NCBI GenBank assembly: GCA_036768485.1
Contig: JAVLUZ010000824.1
Coordinates: forward strand, 1 to 64,000
Length of the DNA: 64,000 nucleotides
Direction of reading: 5' to 3'
Source: Mermis nigrescens
Lineage: Eukaryota; Nematoda; Enoplea; Mermithida; Mermithidae
In this document: positions 1 to 11,208 of the stretch, one piece after another
Layout: the number at the start of each line of letters is the position of its first letter
How positions within the stretch are numbered: position 1 is the stretch's first letter
Notes under the pieces: model-generated
Database searches by the model: none
Told to the model about the DNA's origin: nothing
Seen by the model: the letters and a program-made list of their open reading frames with translations, nothing else
Made by a program: the position numbers and the translations under genes

Positions 1-1826
1 TACAAATATGTGATCTGCGCGGCGGTCGTCTGGGTTGAATGAGTGGTGATGGTGTTTGTGGGCGATAAGTTCGCCTAGTTCGCCGATGGTTTAAATTGCA
101 CATTAAAATGAAATATGCTAGATAACCAGAACCAGCGATCAGCGCTACAATTATAATTGCATTAAGTAGTAGCTGTACTGGACCCTGCAAAATATTTGTC
201 AGGCCAGAATTTATATTATTACCTGTGTGTGAGGTAATTCGCTCGAGAACATTTTCTGCTCCTTCGAGTGTGCTCTTAATGGCTGCTCCTGCGCCAGTTA
301 AGCTATCATGCACAAGATTTTGTTGTAAAGATATGTCTGCTGTGTAGCGGACTAAATTAGCTAAAGTTTGCTCTATTTGCTGCGTTTTTGCCACATAATG
401 AGCTAACGCTGCTGGGGCATATGGCTGGTCTGATAGTCTATCGTGGTAAATCTGGGGGGTTGTAAAGTCCACGAAACTATCATTTCCACTCCATAGCATA
501 CTAACATGAAATTGGTTTACATGGGTTGGTCCCGAAAGGCTGAACCATTTACCTTGATCTTTATAGATTGGTAATGTACGATGGTTGCAGTCTACTTTTG
601 GTGAAAAAGCTGTGAGCTCTTGGGAACCAGGAAGTACAAAATAAATCTGGTCGTTTACAATGACCGGTAAATTTTTGTAACAAGTATTATTGACCTTTAG
701 GTCCCAATAGATTTTATGCGGTTTGACTTTGTTACATTTCCAAACTGTTAGTGCTTCCCCTGTAAACTCAGCGGTTATATCAGTACGTTGGAGCAATGCT
801 CTGGCGCCCATCGTGGCGTCAAAGCTTAAAAGTTGCCAGACAATGTCTCAGTGTGTTTTGAGACATATGACACATTTTTAGCCATAATTTTTTGAATTTA
901 TGCTGTTCGAGTTCGAGCAATTTGGATTCTAAATAGTCCAATTTTGCATCGACGGGATCAGCGTTAATTATTATGGCTGCATCCTTAGAAGGTGCAGTGA
1001 TTGATGATGTAAAATTAAAAGGGTTCGGTTTACCCGGGGCTAGTTGTATAACTAAGCCTTGCCTTGTTAGCCATCCTCGCTTTATGTGTTTACATAGTTT
1101 AAAGCTGGTTCGCAAGGTTAAAGAGGCTTGTAAGTCCTCAATTACTACGTAAGGGTGGGAATATTTGGCTTTATAGGTACCTTTCAAAATAACGGGGCAG
1201 TCCATGTCCCTCTGGTTCGTTTCCCAATTAATGGTTTGGTTATTTCGGGTGCACGTCCCCATATCGTACGTAGAGTTTCCTACATCTCCGAGGTCAGAAG
1301 TTAATACTTTACCATCAAATGTGGCTACTGTACCCTCTTCGAGAATAGTGTTAGCTACTGTAGTTCATGAGTCGTGACAACAGTACGTATAATCCACTTT
1401 TAAAGTGTTGTTTGTGGACCAAAAACCATCAGGGAGTTTGAAAAGTTTACGCTCATTGTGCGTTTTTGAGTGAAAAATACCTTCGCAAACTTTATGATGT
1501 AAAGGTTCAATTTGCATGGTATCTCGCACTATACCTTTTGAGCCAAAAAATCCCATATTCGTGCACACAGTTCGTGTTCGGGTATAGCATTTATATGCTA
1601 ATTCCATGGTGGGAGTACTTTTTGGAGTGTAGACTGTTGCATCAAAAGTTTGAGCCGATTTTTGGCTTTTAACAACAAATTTACAGTCTAGGGATCTGGG
1701 GATATCCAGAGCTGTCCCACTACTGCTTTTGCCGCATAGTATGTACTCTGTGTCTCGTTTATTAACAAAATCTTTATTTACATCTGCAGTCACATAGGAG
1801 ATACCAAATATAATATATACTAGCAA
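1..1826 (-). pseudogene. Broken retroviral-type envelope gene of LTR element C (5' end cut off)
   Basis: Minus-strand envelope-like reading frames of an endogenous retroelement. A cysteine-rich ectodomain segment runs from 1826 to a stop at 1365. A second segment lies at 1262-819, and a third continues in another frame from about 818 to the window edge. The third ends with a hydrophobic membrane-spanning segment (about 180-106) followed by a short basic tail. The cysteine pattern and overall order recall the class of glycoproteins shared by chuviruses and some invertebrate LTR elements; this is a by-eye judgement. The frame is open at 1826, where repeat Y begins, so the N-terminus was removed by that insertion. 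At least one stop and one frameshift break the rest. The 3' LTR would lie left of the window. Confidence 0.6.
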
Positions 1827-2017
1827 AGAAAAATGCTCCGATGGAACAAAAAAGATGAATATACTTGGAATTGTGGATTATTATGGATGTAAAAAGGAGG
1901 GGACTAGGAAAAATCTACCTAAAGTCGGAAAATCTGCTAAAAATCACACTTTCTCTAAGCAACGCAAAAATCGATGTATATTCTGCGGCCAACAGATTAA
2001 AATAAATATTCAACCAC

Positions 2018-2776
2018 TAGCAAAGAAAAATGCTCCGATGGAACAAAAAAGATGAATATACTTGGAATTGTGGATTATTATGGATGTAAAAAGGAGGGGA
2101 CTAGGAAAAATCTACCTAAAGTCGGAAAATCTGCTAAAAATCACACTTTCTCTAAGCAACGCAAAAAATCGATGTATATTCTGCGGCCAACAGATTAAAA
2201 TAAATATTAAACCATAACAATGATTGAAACAGCAGCACGTTAGCTATGCAGTAGCTATGGAAATGATATTAAGTAAACTAACAGTCTTCCAAGCCAATTG
2301 AATGAAATAGCAAACATCGAAGACAAGTGAAGACATGGTTGGTTTAAAACAGTAGGAAACGCGTAAGTTGACTTGAAACAGACTTAATGTAGATACACTA
2401 GCATGCCCGAAACGATTGTGTGCACTAATCAATCGGCTCCTGCTTTGCTTGCTATAATGCTCATAAAATAAAACAACTTTAAATACAATACCTCTTAGTT
2501 TTCTATCAATCAGGTGCCAGCAATTTAAAAAAGTAACCTTGATAGATTTCGTTTATACACTCTTATCTGAAACTTCGAACATTATTTAAAAAATACACTT
2601 TTTTAGAGGCCGCAGAATATACATCGATTTTTGCGTTGCTTAGAGAAAGTGTGATTTTTAGCAGATTTTCCGACTTTAGGTAGATTTTTCCTAGTCCCCT
2701 CCTTTTACATCCATAATAATCCACAATTCCAAGTATATTCATCTTTTTTGTTCCATCGGAGCATTTTTCTTTGCTA
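2018..2776. mobile_element. MITE with 170-bp terminal inverted repeats, TA target
   Basis: The sequence from TAGCAAAGAAAAATGC to GCGGCC (2018-2193) is repeated in inverse at about 2607-2776, ending GCATTTTTCTTTGCTA. The arms enclose about 410 bp. TA lies at both outer ends, as expected of Tc1/mariner-type insertion. The same unit is found at 58575-59334. A truncated tandem copy of the left arm precedes it at 1821-2017. Confidence 0.75.
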
Positions 2777-3087
2777 GTACACTACTTTTAATTAGCGTGA
2801 TTTGAGTACATCAGTCAGTAAACACAATCAGTAACATGCCACAATAATGACAACAGTCCAAGAACGCGGAAAACAATATTGTTCTTAACGTCAGCATTAT
2901 CCTTTTTAAACAAGACAACCTTATTGACACCATCCATTTTCAAATTAAAACTGCATTAAGTTATTTCTTCTTAATGTGCAGTTCACTTATAATCAAGCAC
3001 AAAAATTTAACCAACGAATTCACATTGCAAATCCTCACGCAATCAATACACAAGCACAATGTGTTGTGACTTTTGAAATTGAAAACG

Positions 3088-3146
3088 CCCAATTTTCAAT
3101 TTTCAAATTGAAAATTGGATTAATTTTCAAATTGAAAATTGGGTGT
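3088..3146. repeat. Palindromic minisatellite (CAATTTTCAAATTGAAAATTG units)
   Basis: Two adjacent units, each itself close to palindromic and built from AATTTTCAA/TTGAAAATT. The matching site in the other Y copy (58183-58262) has three units, so the array has changed length since the copies diverged. Confidence 0.8.
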
Positions 3147-3689
3147 TTGAATTTGCGATAAAGAAAATAATCAAAAGATAGTCACTTGGTTTATTTAAGC
3201 CGAGTAATAAAATAACGACCGTCCACCAATTCCAAACTAAACGCGACTAATCTGATCACTATGAAAAAGTTTTGAAAAATGAGCTTGCTAAGCGAGAGTT
3301 GTAAACCAAGAGAAACTTAAAGTTAAAACCTACCATTAAATTATTAAGAGAATTATAAAAGATTTTAAACTTCAAGAAAATGGAAAAGGCGGGATGTTGG
3401 TAAATTAGAAGGCAAAGTTTTTCGGCAAAAATTCAAAAACTTCACGCAAATATCAAATGTAAGGAACACTAACTCTTTGATTTGGTAGTAGAATAAATTT
3501 GTAGTATAGACTACATATTAACAACAAATGAATAGTGCAAACTTTACACAACTACTAGGTGTAGAGAATACTAACAGTTTACGGCTTATTAATGTACATG
3601 ATTACAATAAAGCTGCATATCTTTCACGACTTCTGTGCACAGTAGTGTGATTGCTGGTTCATTTTAAACCACTTTTGCAGGCAATTTAC

Positions 3690-5000
3690 ATCAATTAAAC
3701 GATAGCTCTCCATGTGCAAGATTTTGTGAAACATATTATAAACACGGCTAAGAAAGATTTAACTTTAATGCAACCCATTTAAGACAAAATTACATCTCTT
3801 CAATGATCTAAGGACACTCGAACATAATTTTTAAATCACTTTAGATTACATTTGAGGGTAAACAAACTCACTTAGTTGATGTCTCACATATGAATCCTTG
3901 AAAATTTCTTGACTTCAGTTACAAAGTCTCTGCAAGTCTATCGAATTAAGGTTAACACGTAACGTAAACTTTACACAAACACATAGCGTAAAGAATATTT
4001 TAGTCGGATTCGTAATTTTGATATTGCTCCGATATTTCTTTCAACATTTATGGAAAAATGAGTCTCCATAGTGTTTTGAAGACAATAAACATTAGGTTTA
4101 AACCACTTTGCAATACTGCTGAGTGTAAGCAAGCGCGCCCAACTGACGTATATATTTCATTCCCTGTAAATTTTTATATCTCAGGAAAAAATTTCGGTTT
4201 TTGCAATGCTCTGGAACAAAGGCTAGATGCAGTGTAAAAAATTACTCGGATATTATGATCAACATTCATGAAAAAATTATGTCTCTACAATGGTCTGAGG
4301 ACATATAAACAATGAGTGTAAACTACTTTACATCACTGTTGGATGTAAACAAACGCGCCTACGTGACGTCTCACATTTGATCCTTTGAAAACTTCTAGAC
4401 TCCAAGAAAAAATTAGGTTTCTGGAATGCTCAAAAACGAAGATAAATACATATGTAGTGTAAACTTCATGTAAACACCTAGTGTAAAGAAGATTTTAGTC
4501 AGATTCGTAATTTTGATATTGTTCCGATATTACGATTAATATTTATGAAAAAATTAAGTCTACATAATGTTCTATGGGCAAACTAACAATTGGTGTAAAC
4601 TACTTTACAACACCGTAGAGTGTAAACATATGCGCCAGACTGGCATATCAAATTTGGTTCCTGATCCATTTTTAGACTTGATAAACGTGTCCCTGACTCG
4701 TAACCGGAGAAGCAGGTAGAAAAAACAAGACAGAAACGCATTTTAAACTCCAAATTTTTGACTTTACACTCGCTAAATATTAATGTATAGACAATTTGCT
4801 TTGACATGCACCCGATATAAAGCACTTTATTTTTATTCTATTAGACTTATCCCGACTTCTGGACGGAGAAAGTGGCGAACAAAAAACGCAACAAAAACGT
4901 ATTTTCCATCATTTAGAACACTGTAAACTTTAAAATTCCGTACCGAACTCCCCATTGAGTTTAAAGAAATTCGGTTTGGTACAATTTGTAGCTTTTAAAT
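3690..5000. repeat. Degenerate tandem repeats within Y, period about 220-270 bp
   Basis: Recurring blocks contain TTTTGATATTG(C/T)TCCGATAT, TTTATG(A/G)AAAAAT, GTAAAC(C/T)ACTTT and GCGCC. They recur near 4013-4130, 4240-4370 and 4505-4640, with more degraded copies on both sides. TGTAAAC or its inverse is unusually frequent. The same array is mirrored at about 56700-57700. Confidence 0.6.
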
Positions 5001-5856
5001 CGTAGTACATTCCTGTGTGCCAAAATTCTGTTGCAAAAATTATTTGGCATGATTTATCAATCAAACTTCGGAAAAAACGTGTTTTTTAGCCCATTTTTTA
5101 CCTCTGATTTCGAACTTTACACCCCCATAAATAACTCAATATTGCGTTTTTTAAATGCGGTTTGCTGCGATGTTTAGCCCCTGTAAGGCACTTTATTAAT
5201 GCTGTCTTCGATTTGCACTGACTCATAAGCGGAAAAATTTGGCAGAGAAATCTTACTTAAAATCCGTTTTTTTACACCATCCACTAGAGTGTAAACTTTA
5301 AACCCCAGGATCTAACTCACCATAGAGCATACAAGACTTTGCTTATATGCAGAATGTAGCCCTTGATCCGCTCTACATTTCTGTCAGAAAACATTTTAAA
5401 AACCTCATAACCGGAGTTAGTATCGGACATAGGAAGGTTGAAAACTCGACCAAAAAGTGCTTTTTCACCCCCAGATTTTCGCACTCTTTACACTGCCGTT
5501 CGATAAATAATGCGAATTTCAAAAAACAAAAAAAGTGTCATCTGTAGAATTCATCCCTCTATTATCCTATTCTGTTCAATCCTTCGAGTCATCAATACTC
5601 AGTTGTCCACATGCCGCAGTAAAAAGGTCCCAAAATTTGACCTATGTTATAACGTTACACAAAAACTTTACACCTTCTTTACACAGTCAATTTTGAGTTT
5701 CAAGAAAAACAAAAAAACACGGGCAGCGAATTTTTTTATTATGTTCCTTTTAAAAAAAACCGCACCTTCCAGAAGTGTCCCGTTATAGCTGTAGGGGTGC
5801 CCAGGTGTTGGGGGTACCCAAGTATATTATAGGTACGCGCTAACGCGCTACCTATG

Positions 5857-7084
5857 AAAAAAACGTAATATATATTTGTATCTGACTGCTATAAGGGCGC
5901 ACCGGCTTATTGATCTTTGCGCCGCTTATTTTTGCGGGCCTGCTGCGCATATCCTGGAATGTACACGATATAGCATACATGAACAGGTAAGTAAAAGCTA
6001 GGAAAACTAATTTACTTATACGCCGAATCTCTCTGTTGGCGTTATCGATCTGCTGCTGCAGCCCGGTTTTTTCGACGTTGCTAGAAGCATGCAGTAAAGC
6101 TTGCTTCCAGCGGATGATGTCAACGCCGATATCGAGCACCCGGCTTTCTTCGCTAAGCCGAGTAGTTTGTTCGTACTCAGCATCGCGATGAAGCCGTTGG
6201 CGTTTTCGCTGTTGGCGCTCTTGCTCACGCTGCTGCTGATACTCGCCATTTTCACTCGATTCGGTTCTGGTGAGTTTAAAGCGAGACTCGTCAATATCCC
6301 ATATTGGGGTCGGAATGGGGTAACCTCTCGATTACTCATCTCCGAAATCGAGTTCGGCTGAGCGCAGCGCAGTGGCTAAGTCGTCCTCAGCCTCCAGGTC
6401 AAATACTATAGGGATCTTAGGGATCCGATAGGAGGACAAAGCGGTCCCCTCGACCAGGGGCGCGACTTCAGGCGCCTCTGGCTGATTGCCTTCAATTTGG
6501 GGCTCGCCATTGTTTGCTGGCGGCGATGCGGTTGGGGCAGCGGCCTCCAGAGTTCCTACATTGGGGGGCAGCTCCATGGAGGGTGTTATTACGGGAGCTT
6601 CCCGCAGCACCTCATCCATGAGCTGGACCAATGTGATTGGCTCCGAATTGTCGATCGGGGTCGAGTTGTTGTCAACCGGCCTCGAATAATGAGCCCTCGG
6701 CTGGCACTTGCATTGGCCACACCAGCACTCTGAAAAAAGAGTGGAAAATTCAGTTTTGGTGTTCAATTGACAAAGATTTTTCGGTACTTTTGAATTAATT
6801 TTGTGAATTTCTATTGATTTAATCTTTTCGAGATCGATTTGAGTTGTTTCTGATCGAAATTTTTCGATATCTGATTTGAAATTTTCAGAATCGTGTTGAA
6901 TAGTTATTAATCGAAATTTTTCGATTTCAGATTCGATATTTTCCGAATCGTTTTGAATAGTTTTTAATCGATATTTTCCCTTGTCAGATTCAATATTTAT
7001 GTGTTTTTCACTTGTATTAATATGTATCGGAAAATTTACCGGTGGGTCATTGCCCGAAAACATTTGTGGGACCATGTTGGTCAT
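5857..7084 (-). pseudogene. Element C ORF with coiled-coil-like and membrane segments, one in-frame stop
   Basis: A 250-codon frame (7084-6332) begins with a short leader, then imperfect repeats rich in SENIES/EKFR-like turns, a Cys cluster (CWCGQC) and a Pro/Glu-rich C-terminal part. A single TAA (6332-6334) ends it, but the same frame stays open to about 5855. That continuation encodes a long Gln/Arg/Glu-rich, probably coiled-coil segment followed by one hydrophobic stretch of about 16 residues. The position between Gag and envelope suggests an envelope leader or an accessory protein. No known domain is recognised. The stop could be a mutation or a readthrough site. The frame ends where repeat Y begins. 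Confidence 0.5.
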
Positions 7085-7314
7085 GATGCCGTAATTACAG
7101 TCATCATTATCGATATTTTCATATTTTCTAGGGGGTCGTGAGAAATTAAATTATTTGTTGGTAGACGGTAAAATGGGCGATTTTGTGGTCGATTTTGCGA
7201 CAAAAATGGGCGCCTCCCCTAGGGGGTAGATTGCTGCCTCATTTGAGTGTCAGATGGTATTTGTGACTCACTTATAAAGCGTGGTTTTGGGCGCTGTACC
7301 GCCGGCGATGGTCC
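7085..7314. other. Short spacer between Gag and next ORF of element C
   Basis: No open frame of note and no trace of protease, reverse transcriptase or integrase. The position where pol is normally found in an LTR element is therefore empty here. Confidence 0.5.
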
Positions 7315-8373
7315 TTAGCCGTTTGGGCGACGGTTTGGGCGGCTGACATGCTGCGGCTGCTGACCGTGGATGTGCCAGCATGCAGCCGTTGTATGGGTAC
7401 GATTGGTGCCACATCGTTCGCACCATTGACGCCGATTGTCAGTTGCTAGTCGGGCGGACGGACGGTTGGGCGCCTGGCGACCACTCTCGCGCTCCTGGCG
7501 GGCCAAGCGCCGCGCCATATCCCTCATTTGGGCCTCCATCATTTGGATACGCTCCATCTTATCTGAATTAGCGAATATATTCTCTGTTACGACATGATTT
7601 AAGTTATCACGTAATACTTGTGACTCTACAAAATGAGCACATTTAAGAACTTCGTTTAAGGAGTTATATTCTCTATATTTAATTTTGTCCCTTATGTGAG
7701 GGAGTAGACCCCTGAGAAAAATCGGTTTTAATATATTTTCTCTCGAATCTTCATCCAAAGTAGGATAAGCAACTCGTGCAAATTTTCTGAGTTCTTCAAC
7801 ATATTCGTTTACAGACTCTGAATTTTTCTGTTTTTTATCATAGATTAACTGCTGATATACGTCACTATCGCGTCCATCAGGAAAAACAGTTTTTAGATGT
7901 TGTATATATTCTGCATATGTGGTGGGCTTGGGTCGCTTATTTTGAATTTGCTTAAAAGCTGCTTTTGCTGCTCCACCTAAATTCGTTTCGAGATAATTTA
8001 TGCGAAATTCATCATCTTGAGGGTTAATACCCTGTAAAAGCATAAATTTCGAAAATTCTTCTTCCCATTCTGTAAAATTATCGCCAAAATTTCCAGAATA
8101 TATGGATGGAGGGCGTAAATTAAACAGATGGGTGGGACCTCGAGGTGTCCGAGTCGGTGGGTTGGTGGGTGTGATCGTATTTTGCAACCCCTGCTCTATC
8201 GTGTCTAGTTTATCATGTAGAGGTGAAAGAAGCGATTTTAATGCGTTCTTTACAGTGGAATCGATTACTGAAGCTGCAGTTTGCGATGTCATTTTATCGA
8301 TTACTGCTTGACGTGTGTTTTTCGCTGGGGTATCCGAATTATGATCAGGATCCAGAGTGATATTATGAAACAC
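7315..8373 (-). CDS. gag: Retrotransposon Gag of element C
   Basis: A 352-codon intact frame. The N-terminal 90 residues are polar. The central region (about 90-260) has the alpha-helical retrotransposon-gag pattern, including FTEWEEEFSKFM, an internal SVNEYVEELRKFARVAYP segment and FLRGLLPHIRDKI. A basic region with repeated RLARQERE follows. It ends with a zinc-knuckle-like C-X2-C-X5-H-X4-C (CERCGTNRTHTTAAC) near residue 318. This is the structural capsid/nucleocapsid precursor of an LTR element. It is complete, unlike the envelope of the same element, and no pol accompanies it. Assignment as Gag is firm; exact family is not. Confidence 0.85.
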   Translation of the reverse strand: MFHNITLDPDHNSDTPAKNTRQAVIDKMTSQTAASVIDSTVKNALKSLLSPLHDKLDTIEQGLQNTITPTNPPTRTPRGPTHLFNLRPPSIYSGNFGDNFTEWEEEFSKFMLLQGINPQDDEFRINYLETNLGGAAKAAFKQIQNKRPKPTTYAEYIQHLKTVFPDGRDSDVYQQLIYDKKQKNSESVNEYVEELRKFARVAYPTLDEDSRENILKPIFLRGLLPHIRDKIKYREYNSLNEVLKCAHFVESQVLRDNLNHVVTENIFANSDKMERIQMMEAQMRDMARRLARQERESGRQAPNRPSARLATDNRRQWCERCGTNRTHTTAACWHIHGQQPQHVSRPNRRPNG

Positions 8374-8493
8374 TTAGTTTACTCGATTAAAATAATTCGA
8401 TATTTACCGTATTTTATTCACGGATTTTACCAATAAAAGGTATTTGCTTAGTTTAGCAATGAAATTGAAATTAAATCAGCTCTTAATATGAAT

Positions 8494-9032
8494 ATTAACC
8501 TTTGTTAATTTTTTGGGGATAATTTTCCCTTTATATAATAAGCCTTTGCTTAATTTTAAGAATGAGGGGAGATTTTCCCTCGATAAGCCTTTGCTTAATT
8601 GGGAACCTTTGTTCCTTTTATTACTGAGTCTACGCTCTAGTAAAATTAGCAGACCTTTGTCTGAGAATTAATTGGGAACCTTTGTTCCTTCGATTACTGA
8701 GTCTATGCTCTAGTAAAATTAGCAGACCTTTGTCTGTGAAATATTACCCTCTGTAGACCTTTGTCTGGGGGTTTTGTGGCCTTTGCCTAAAATATGGGTC
8801 GTCACCCAGAAAAAAATGAATTTTTTTTCGAAAATTAGTCGATTTTTTCGACTTTTCAGACCTTTGTCTGTTTTTCGTTTCCTTTGAAACGTTTTATGTC
8901 GATTTTTCGACTTTTTAGACCTTTGTCTAATTTGGTTTTTGGGTCTGTGCCCGAAAAGAGCTGAAAATTTCAAAATTTGTCGATTTTTCGACGTTCCAGA
9001 CCTTTGTCTGTTTTACGTTTCCTTTGAAACGT
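8494..9032. repeat. Array of short perfect hairpins with constant CTTT loop in leader of element C
   Basis: At least thirteen inverted repeats share the loop CTTT (AAAG on the element's sense strand) but have different stems. They include ATTAAC/GTTAAT (8494-8509), TAAGC/GCTTA (8539-8552, 8584-8597), GGAAC/GTTCC (8602-8615, 8675-8688), CAGAC/GTCTG (8650-8663, 8723-8736, 8857-8870, 8997-9010), AGAC/GTCT (8755-8766), TAGAC/GTCTA (8916-8929) and CGTTTC/GAAACG (8876-8891, 9016-9031). They are interspersed with GTCGA/TCGAC hairpins with T-rich loops (8838-8852, 8898-8911, 8979-8992) and TGGGT/ACCCA (8795-8808). The array lies directly upstream of gag. Confidence 0.85.
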
Positions 9033-9254
9033 TTTAGAGCGGATGTATGGGGAATTTCCCTCACACCCTGTCAGTAAATGAACACACAAATAAACTAAGT
9101 CAAAACACTCGGTTTTCCTTACCTTTGCTTAACCACTGTCGATGTCTCGCCACTTGTTACGGTCGCGCCTCTTGTTACGGTCGTGGTTTAGGGGTTTTGT
9201 GGGGGCTGAGTTGCGGTCGGGGACTTCAGCTAGTTCGGAGGTCTTAAGGTTAAG

Positions 9255-9683
9255 ACTTATGTGGTAAGTACCGAGAAGTATTCCAACACACGTTTTATTA
9301 ATCACAAAAACACGAATAGAAGACTAACTCAAAACCGACTCAAAAACCAACCGAACCAATAGACCAAAGACGAAACAAGGACCGAACCAATAATGAACAA
9401 TGCCCCCTAATGAATAAAACACGCGACTTAAATACTTGATGGGCTACGTGCCATCAGGCAACAAACGAAAGAGCTAATTTAGGCAACAAGCGAAATTCAC
9501 TCAGATCACTTTCGTCGATCCCTCACGTATTTCGCTTTTTGCCTCGCTTCTTCGACGGCTGCCTCGAGTCACGTATTTCGTCTTCCGCCATCAAATGCAT
9601 GTCAGCCCTAACTGCGCAATTCATTAATGTTCGACGCTTGCGCAGCTATCGGCGTCATCACTGTCGTCAGTCCCTTGGCCGTC
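9255..9683 (-). other. Probable 5' LTR of element C (truncated)
   Basis: Sequence between the hairpin leader and the B LTR remnant. On the element strand it carries AATAAA at about 9301-9296, as in an LTR R region. No second copy is in the window, so the boundaries are inferred from position only. I could not identify a primer-binding site beside it. Confidence 0.3.
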
Positions 9684-9989
9684 CTGACACCTGCGTCTAC
9701 AAGAGCGACACAGACCAGCCTAACATTACCTTCGAGATTTACCTAGGTACGTAGGTACTTAAGTCTACGCTTAGCGCTGGCCCCAATCGCGCGGCCCTGG
9801 ATAGCTTTTGATCTTTGGACCCTTAGAGACCTTACGGCTTCGATCCCCTCAGCCCTAATATTGCTGGCCGCTTTTATGTCGGGTGATCTCAGCAGCTACG
9901 CCCTAAGACCTAAGGCTACCTACCTAGTCTCGGTATTTGCCACGGAGGTCAGTTGACCGATCTCAAGCTCAAGTTGAATATTTAACTTA
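9684..9989 (-). mobile_element. 3' LTR of element B, outer part (split by element A)
   Basis: Matches 34487-34788 closely, from CTGC(A/G)TCTACAAGAGCGACA through TTGAATATTTAACTTA. The LTR then resumes at 21706 after element A. The extreme left end differs from the other LTR by about 16 bases (TGACACC here against TGTAAATGTTAGGGGCC there), so the outer terminus is uncertain. Confidence 0.8.
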
Positions 9990-11192
9990 TGTAACTTCTG
10001 GGGCTTTGCCCGCTTTCAAGTTGTTGGAGTATCTTAGCGCGCAAATGAGTTGGCTGATTAAGTACTTGAAGTATGTATGGATAGCTAAACTGACAGCACG
10101 CCATCAGGACAGATACCCAACACACAACAACTACGAAAGCAACAAACCTTAATGAAGTACCTTTGGGGCTTACCTAAGTACCTATGCTACAACTAGCGCT
10201 GGTCAAGAAGCTGCGGTAAAAACCTGCACTCTAAAATCTCCGCAGACGTAATTGGTCCGGTACCTATGGAGATTATGGGTTGGAGATGCCGACCGCAGAT
10301 CTTAATCAGGAGTAATTAGATAACCCCGGAATTAGCCCTAGTTCCTTGGACCTCTTTAGACCAAAAGAAATATTTTTCGCGAAAAGAATAGAAAGGGTTT
10401 CGCACTAGATTACCTATGGCGAAACAACTTACAAATTTCGGTTCCGATAGCACCCTGTACTTAAATCACAACAACAAAGAGCTCTATTCCGGGTTGTCAT
10501 CCACTATAAAAATTATGTAATAATTTTTATAGATTTTTGGTTTGAAAGAGGAATTGTAAATTTTGAACGAAATGATAAATAAAAGGTTTTACCCAATAGA
10601 ATCCGGCAATTATTTAAGTCGAGGCCGGCCAATTCCCAATTTTTAAGTGCCTGCGGTATAATGCACCTCTAGACAGCTAATTTTCTAGCTTTTACCAAAT
10701 CAAACCAATATGTACAGTCTTAGGTGCTGATAAAGTCGAAGAAGACACGCCAGTAATTATAAAGGCAACTCTGCCACAACCGCACCAATCATCCTCCGGG
10801 GGATTGGCCCACAGTAATAAATGAAGAGAAATAGAAAGAAATCTTATTTATAAGAAATTGGCGCTACTTGCGCATGGATTTTTCCGGTCTCTGCACAGGC
10901 TCAATATGAATAGCGGTCATGTCGCCTATGTTTTAATTGTAAAAAAATGATAGGGGACTTGTAGGGTGTTCCACAGTAAAAAGGTTGCATCATAGTATCT
11001 CTCGTAACACCTAGCGACAAGAGTCCAACCAATTGACACTGCGTGGTCGGAATGCCTCCGCATGTCATATCGTCGATCTGAAAACATGGCTGGATCGCCA
11101 AAGTGGAACCAATTGACCGGATGGTCGGAATTGGCGCACTAATGTGCGCAAAGGCAGTACAAGTAACGGCACGTGTAGATACACTATCTACA
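9990..11192 (-). mobile_element. 3' LTR of gypsy-type element A
   Basis: A 1.2-kb direct repeat of 20471-21705. It begins TGTAACTTCTGG and ends CACTATCTACA (TG...CA termini). The left flank ends CTTA (9986-9989), the same four bases that follow the right LTR (21706-21709). The two LTRs differ at scattered sites and small indels, including about 20 bp present only in the right copy near 20714-20745. Confidence 0.93.
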
Positions 11193-11208
11193 CTCCTCCC
11201 CTCACCGG
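11193..11208 (-). promoter_or_regulatory. Polypurine tract of element A
   Basis: On the element strand, CCGGTGAGGGGAGGAG lies immediately before the LTR start TGTAGATAG. This is the expected position and composition for the plus-strand primer of an LTR element. Confidence 0.8.

Larger units (their letters stand above)
1821..5856 (+). repeat. Dispersed repeat Y, left copy (inverse of 55471-59334)
   Basis: About 3.85 kb that recurs in inverted orientation at 55471-59334 with only scattered differences (roughly 97% by eye over sampled stretches). The outer end is a TIR-bearing MITE (2018-2776). The inner end is a near-palindrome around TAGGTACGCGCTAACGCGC (5830-5854). The left copy also has an extra partial duplicate of the MITE end (1821-2017). 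No convincing protein is encoded; short open frames shared by both copies are explained by recent duplication. It interrupts element C between its leader/membrane ORF and its envelope. Confidence 0.85.

Noticed and set aside
2976..3161. 61-codon frame shared by both Y copies
   Set aside because: It is formed by the palindromic minisatellite and its flank and varies in repeat number.
5347..5788. Conserved 66- and 92-codon frames present in both Y copies
   Set aside because: The copies are nearly identical, so conservation is not evidence of coding, and no start context or domain is seen.
8494..9032. CRISPR-like or satellite array
   Set aside because: Units are hairpins of differing stem and spacing, not direct repeats with spacers, and the setting is a eukaryotic retroelement leader.
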